This document shows, piece after piece, positions 6,822-8,772 of a stretch of DNA of 8,772 nucleotides. The stretch lies in NCBI GenBank assembly GCA_900763885.1, contig CAAFLY010000008.1:1-8772 (forward strand), given 5' to 3'. The DNA is from Clostridia bacterium (GTDB lineage Bacteria > Bacillota > Clostridia > Oscillospirales > CAG-272). Made by a program: the position numbers and the translations under genes. The notes under the pieces are model-generated. The model made no database searches. It was not told where the DNA came from and worked only from the letters and a program-made list of their open reading frames with translations. Each line of letters opens with the position of its first letter. Within the stretch, counting starts at the first letter, position 1.

Positions 6822-8170
6822 ACGCAAAAAAAGTACCGAAACGGATCCTGGGCACCCTGCTTTCCGCGCTGTCGGCAGGCGTGGTGCCCCGGTCGGGCGC
6901 GCCGTACATCGCCATCGGCAGAAACGCGGAGATCGAATCGCTGACGACCGCTCTGGACCGTGTCGCGGAGGGGGAGGGCAGCTGCAAATTCATCATCGGA
7001 CGATACGGCTCCGGCAAGAGCTTTCTCATCCAGCTGTCGCGCGGCTATGCCCTCGATCGCGGCTTCTGCACCGCGGACTGCGACCTGTCGCCGGAGAGAA
7101 AGCTGGCTGCCGCGGGCGGACTTGCCACGTACCGGGAGCTGCTCAAGAATCTCGCCTGCCGTTCCCAGCCGGATGGGGGCGCGCTGCCCGTGATCCTGGA
7201 GCGGTGGTTCTCCGAGGTGCGGGACGAATTGCTCTCCGACGGCCTGACCCTCGATACGCCGGAATTCGACGCCCTGTTCGGCAAACGGATCTACGGCGCG
7301 ATCCGGTCGCTCGAATCGGACGTCGGCGGGTTCGATTTCGCCCTCGTCGTCCGGACGTATTATGAGGCCTACCGCGCGGAGAACGACGAGAAAATGTCCG
7401 CGTGCCTGCGCTGGTTCCGCGGCGAATACAATACGCGCACCGAGGCGAGACAGGCCATAGGCATCCGCTCCCTCTCCATCATCGACGACGACAACTGGTA
7501 CGACTGCCTGAAGCTGATGACGGCGTTCGTACAGCTCTGCGGCTACCGGGGCCTGATGGTCTGCATCGACGAGGGCGTGAATCTCTTCAAGATCGCCAAC
7601 CGCCTGTCGCGGGAGAAGAATTACGAAAAGATCCTCTCGATGTTCAACGATACCATGCAGGGACGCGCGCCGGGACTGATGATCGTGTTCGGCGGCACCC
7701 CGCAGTTTCTGGAGGATTCGCGCCGGGGCCTGTTCAGCTATGAGGCGCTGCGCAGCCGATTGTCGGACGGTCGGTTCCAGACGGAGGGACTGCGCAGCGT
7801 CATGTCCCCCGTGATCCGCCTGAAACGGCTGTCGGACAGCGAGCTGCTCGCCCTCGTCATGCGCCTGACCGCCCTCCACGGGGAATACCACGGCTGGACC
7901 CCGCGCGTCACAGGGGCCGAAATGGAGCAGTTCCTCCTCACCTCCCTCCAAAGAGCCGGCGCCGATACCCTGGTCACCCCCCGCGAGATCATCCGCGATT
8001 ACGTGACCTTGCTCGACCTGCTCTACTCCAACCCCGATAAATCCTTCGGGGAGATCGCCGGCACCCTCCACCCCACCACCGCCAACCCGGAGGAAGTCAA
8101 CCCCACCCCAGAAAACACCCCCCCAGAATCCCCCAGCACCAAAATCACCTTGGACGACCTCCAATTCTAA
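6806..8170 (+). CDS. P-loop ATPase of the BrxC/BrxD (DUF2791) family
   Basis: A 454-residue AAA+/STAND-like ATPase expected in the cytoplasm. The N-terminal IGRNAEIESL (37-46) precedes Walker A GRYGSGKS (65-72). Walker B is LMVCIDE (250-256; Asp255, Glu256). A sensor-1-like strand LMIVFGGTPQFLED (291-304) follows, and then YEALRSRL (312-319), which probably carries the arginine finger. TPREIIRDYVTLLDLL (391-406) and the terminal ITLDDLQF (447-454) are typical family endings. All key nucleotide-binding residues are present, so it should be active. It resembles BrxD of some BREX systems, but no PglX methylase, PglZ or Lon-like gene is seen, so this is not evidence for BREX. The partner is the preceding TerB-N/C protein (16-base overlap). 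The last 30 or so residues before ITLDDLQF are a Pro/Thr/Asn-rich linker encoded by very C-rich DNA. Confidence 0.9.
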   Translation: MEQKLNAKKVPKRILGTLLSALSAGVVPRSGAPYIAIGRNAEIESLTTALDRVAEGEGSCKFIIGRYGSGKSFLIQLSRGYALDRGFCTADCDLSPERKLAAAGGLATYRELLKNLACRSQPDGGALPVILERWFSEVRDELLSDGLTLDTPEFDALFGKRIYGAIRSLESDVGGFDFALVVRTYYEAYRAENDEKMSACLRWFRGEYNTRTEARQAIGIRSLSIIDDDNWYDCLKLMTAFVQLCGYRGLMVCIDEGVNLFKIANRLSREKNYEKILSMFNDTMQGRAPGLMIVFGGTPQFLEDSRRGLFSYEALRSRLSDGRFQTEGLRSVMSPVIRLKRLSDSELLALVMRLTALHGEYHGWTPRVTGAEMEQFLLTSLQRAGADTLVTPREIIRDYVTLLDLLYSNPDKSFGEIAGTLHPTTANPEEVNPTPENTPPESPSTKITLDDLQF

Positions 8171-8320
8171 AAAGAGACGGCAAAGAGATAAAAGAAAAGA
8201 GAAAAGCAAGGGAGAAACGGCGAGAGCAATAACGGGGAAGAAGCGCAAGAAAAAGCAAAAAAAGCGAGAAAAAGCGGGAGAGCAATAGCGAGGGAATAAG
8301 TGCGAGAGAAAAGCAAAAAC
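8171..8320. other. Purine-rich, T-depleted non-coding tract
   Basis: Directly after the ATPase stop, the plus strand has only 5 T and 17 C in 150 bases, about 85% purine. The rest is runs of A, GA and GCAA. The complementary strand can be read as a hydrophobic Leu/Phe/Ser-rich peptide, but that follows from its pyrimidine content and no ribosome binding site is evident. No hairpin-plus-T-run terminator is present. I find no gene here. Confidence 0.7.
8222..8319. repeat. Imperfect tandem repeat, about 40 bases, period 56
   Basis: GAGAGCAATA starts copies at 8222 and 8278. Each is followed by a similar purine-rich body ending in AAGCAAAAA (to 8261 and 8319). The copies differ at several positions and by a 2-base length change. 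The low complexity of the tract makes some chance similarity likely, but the exact 10-base seed containing a rare T in both supports a true duplication. Confidence 0.45.
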
Positions 8321-8630
8321 CACCCCTGCAAAAGCCAAAACAACCGCCCCAACCGCGCCTAGCGCAAATCCTACAAAATCCACGGCAAAAACCTCCAGTA
8401 GCCGCAGGAACGAACCGTTTCTTCCCCCCACCAATGAAAAACGAGCGACCCAACCCCCAGCAAAACCGACTGAAACGCAAGCGATACAGAACCGAACACA
8501 AAGCACCCAATCCCCACGTCAAAGTGGCGACGAACGACAGCACCGGATACCGGAATCCTATATTGCCCCAAACCCGCGGCAGCCCAATCAACCCGCCGCA
8601 GCGATTCCCCGGGAAGAGGTTGAGAGGTGT
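8321..8630. other. C/A-rich intergenic tract without a convincing gene
   Basis: The first half of the plus strand (to about 8480) is rich in C and A and poor in G and T. An 81-codon plus-strand frame (8434-8679) has no ribosome binding site and reads as basic low-complexity sequence. A C-rich, G-poor, weakly structured transcript after a gene lacking an intrinsic terminator is what a Rho-loading region looks like; this is inference. Confidence 0.4.
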
Positions 8631-8633
8631 CGG

Positions 8634-8675
8634 AGAGATAGGAGAAGGGATTCGCAAATCCCGTCTCCTGTCTCT
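8634..8675. other. 19-bp stem hairpin with CGCA loop
   Basis: Arm 8634-8652 pairs with arm 8657-8675 over 19 positions, with one G-U wobble and one A-G mismatch, around the loop CGCA. No T-run follows on either strand in terminator position. It belongs to a hairpin cluster with 8707-8721 and 8730-8744. Confidence 0.75.
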
Positions 8676-8706
8676 ATGACCGCCCCCGCGAGGAGCAATA
8701 AAATCC

Positions 8707-8744
8707 CCACGTACGACGTGGTATTCCCCTCTGGTGAAGCCAGA
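8707..8744. other. Two adjacent small hairpins
   Basis: CCACGT-ACG-ACGTGG (8707-8721) and TCTGG-TGAAG-CCAGA (8730-8744) stand 8 bases apart. They are followed on the plus strand by an A-run (8747-8752), which read on the minus strand is a T-run before the hairpins rather than after them. They look like parts of the same structured element as the 19-bp stem upstream. Confidence 0.6.
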
Positions 8745-8772
8745 AGAAAAAAGCAAAGCCCAACGTCGATTC

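Noticed and set aside
4431..6827. Very long minus-strand open frame (about 800 codons) antisense to the TerB-family gene
   Set aside because: Arg/His/Gly-rich shadow with no domains; the plus strand has TerB motifs, a perfect promoter and a ribosome binding site.
4512..8170. A BREX phage-defence system
   Set aside because: Only a BrxD-like ATPase is present; no BrxA, BrxB, PglX, PglZ or BrxL gene is seen, so the BREX label is not supported.
8167..8352. Short hydrophobic minus-strand frame that could be a small membrane peptide
   Set aside because: Its Leu/Phe/Ser content follows directly from the pyrimidine-rich strand; the start is a TTG with no ribosome binding site.
6785..8506. Long minus-strand open frame antisense to the ATPase
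   Set aside because: The plus strand has intact Walker A and B and a family-typical C-terminus; the antisense frame shows no recognisable domain.
8434..8679. 81-codon basic plus-strand frame after the ATPase
   Set aside because: No ribosome binding site, low-complexity composition, and it runs through the 19-bp hairpin.

Overview
The window is a GC-rich (roughly 60% by eye) bacterial chromosomal segment. It most resembles an anaerobic Clostridia-type Firmicute, for example a gut Oscillospirales-like lineage; this is inference. It rests on the Shine-Dalgarno site GGAGGTGATC, the two extended -10 vegetative promoters, a solute-binding lipoprotein with the calcium-loop style common in Clostridia, and an oxygen-sensitive radical SAM protein. 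Five protein-coding genes are supported. Long open frames antisense to most of them are GC-driven shadows.

Layout. Bases 1-141 are non-coding, palindrome-rich and carry a 17-bp direct repeat. Bases 142-2621 hold two plus-strand genes joined by an ATGA overlap: nicotinate phosphoribosyltransferase (pncB) and a PflX-like radical SAM protein with an unusual proline-rich insert. A strong, probably bidirectional terminator follows (2640-2679). A minus-strand gene (2714-4168) encodes an orphan extracellular solute-binding lipoprotein with its own promoter and ribosome binding site. A roughly 340-base divergent intergenic region (4169-4511) carries one promoter in each direction. The rightward one is a perfect TTGACA-N17-TATAAT with an extended -10.

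That promoter drives a tight two-gene operon. The first gene (4512-6821) encodes a large protein with TerB-N and TerB-C type domains. The second (6806-8170) encodes a P-loop ATPase of the BrxC/BrxD (DUF2791) type. This pairing is known from predicted stress-response or phage-defence islands, usually together with a DEAD/DEAH helicase. No helicase follows within this window. Instead there are about 600 bases without a convincing gene: a purine-rich, T-depleted tract with imperfect repeats, a C/A-rich tract, and a cluster of hairpins including a 19-bp stem.

How the genes fit together. The left pair looks like housekeeping NAD salvage plus a radical SAM passenger. The lipoprotein is an isolated sugar- or oligosaccharide-uptake component. 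The TerB/ATPase pair is the part of the window most likely to be an accessory defence or stress system.
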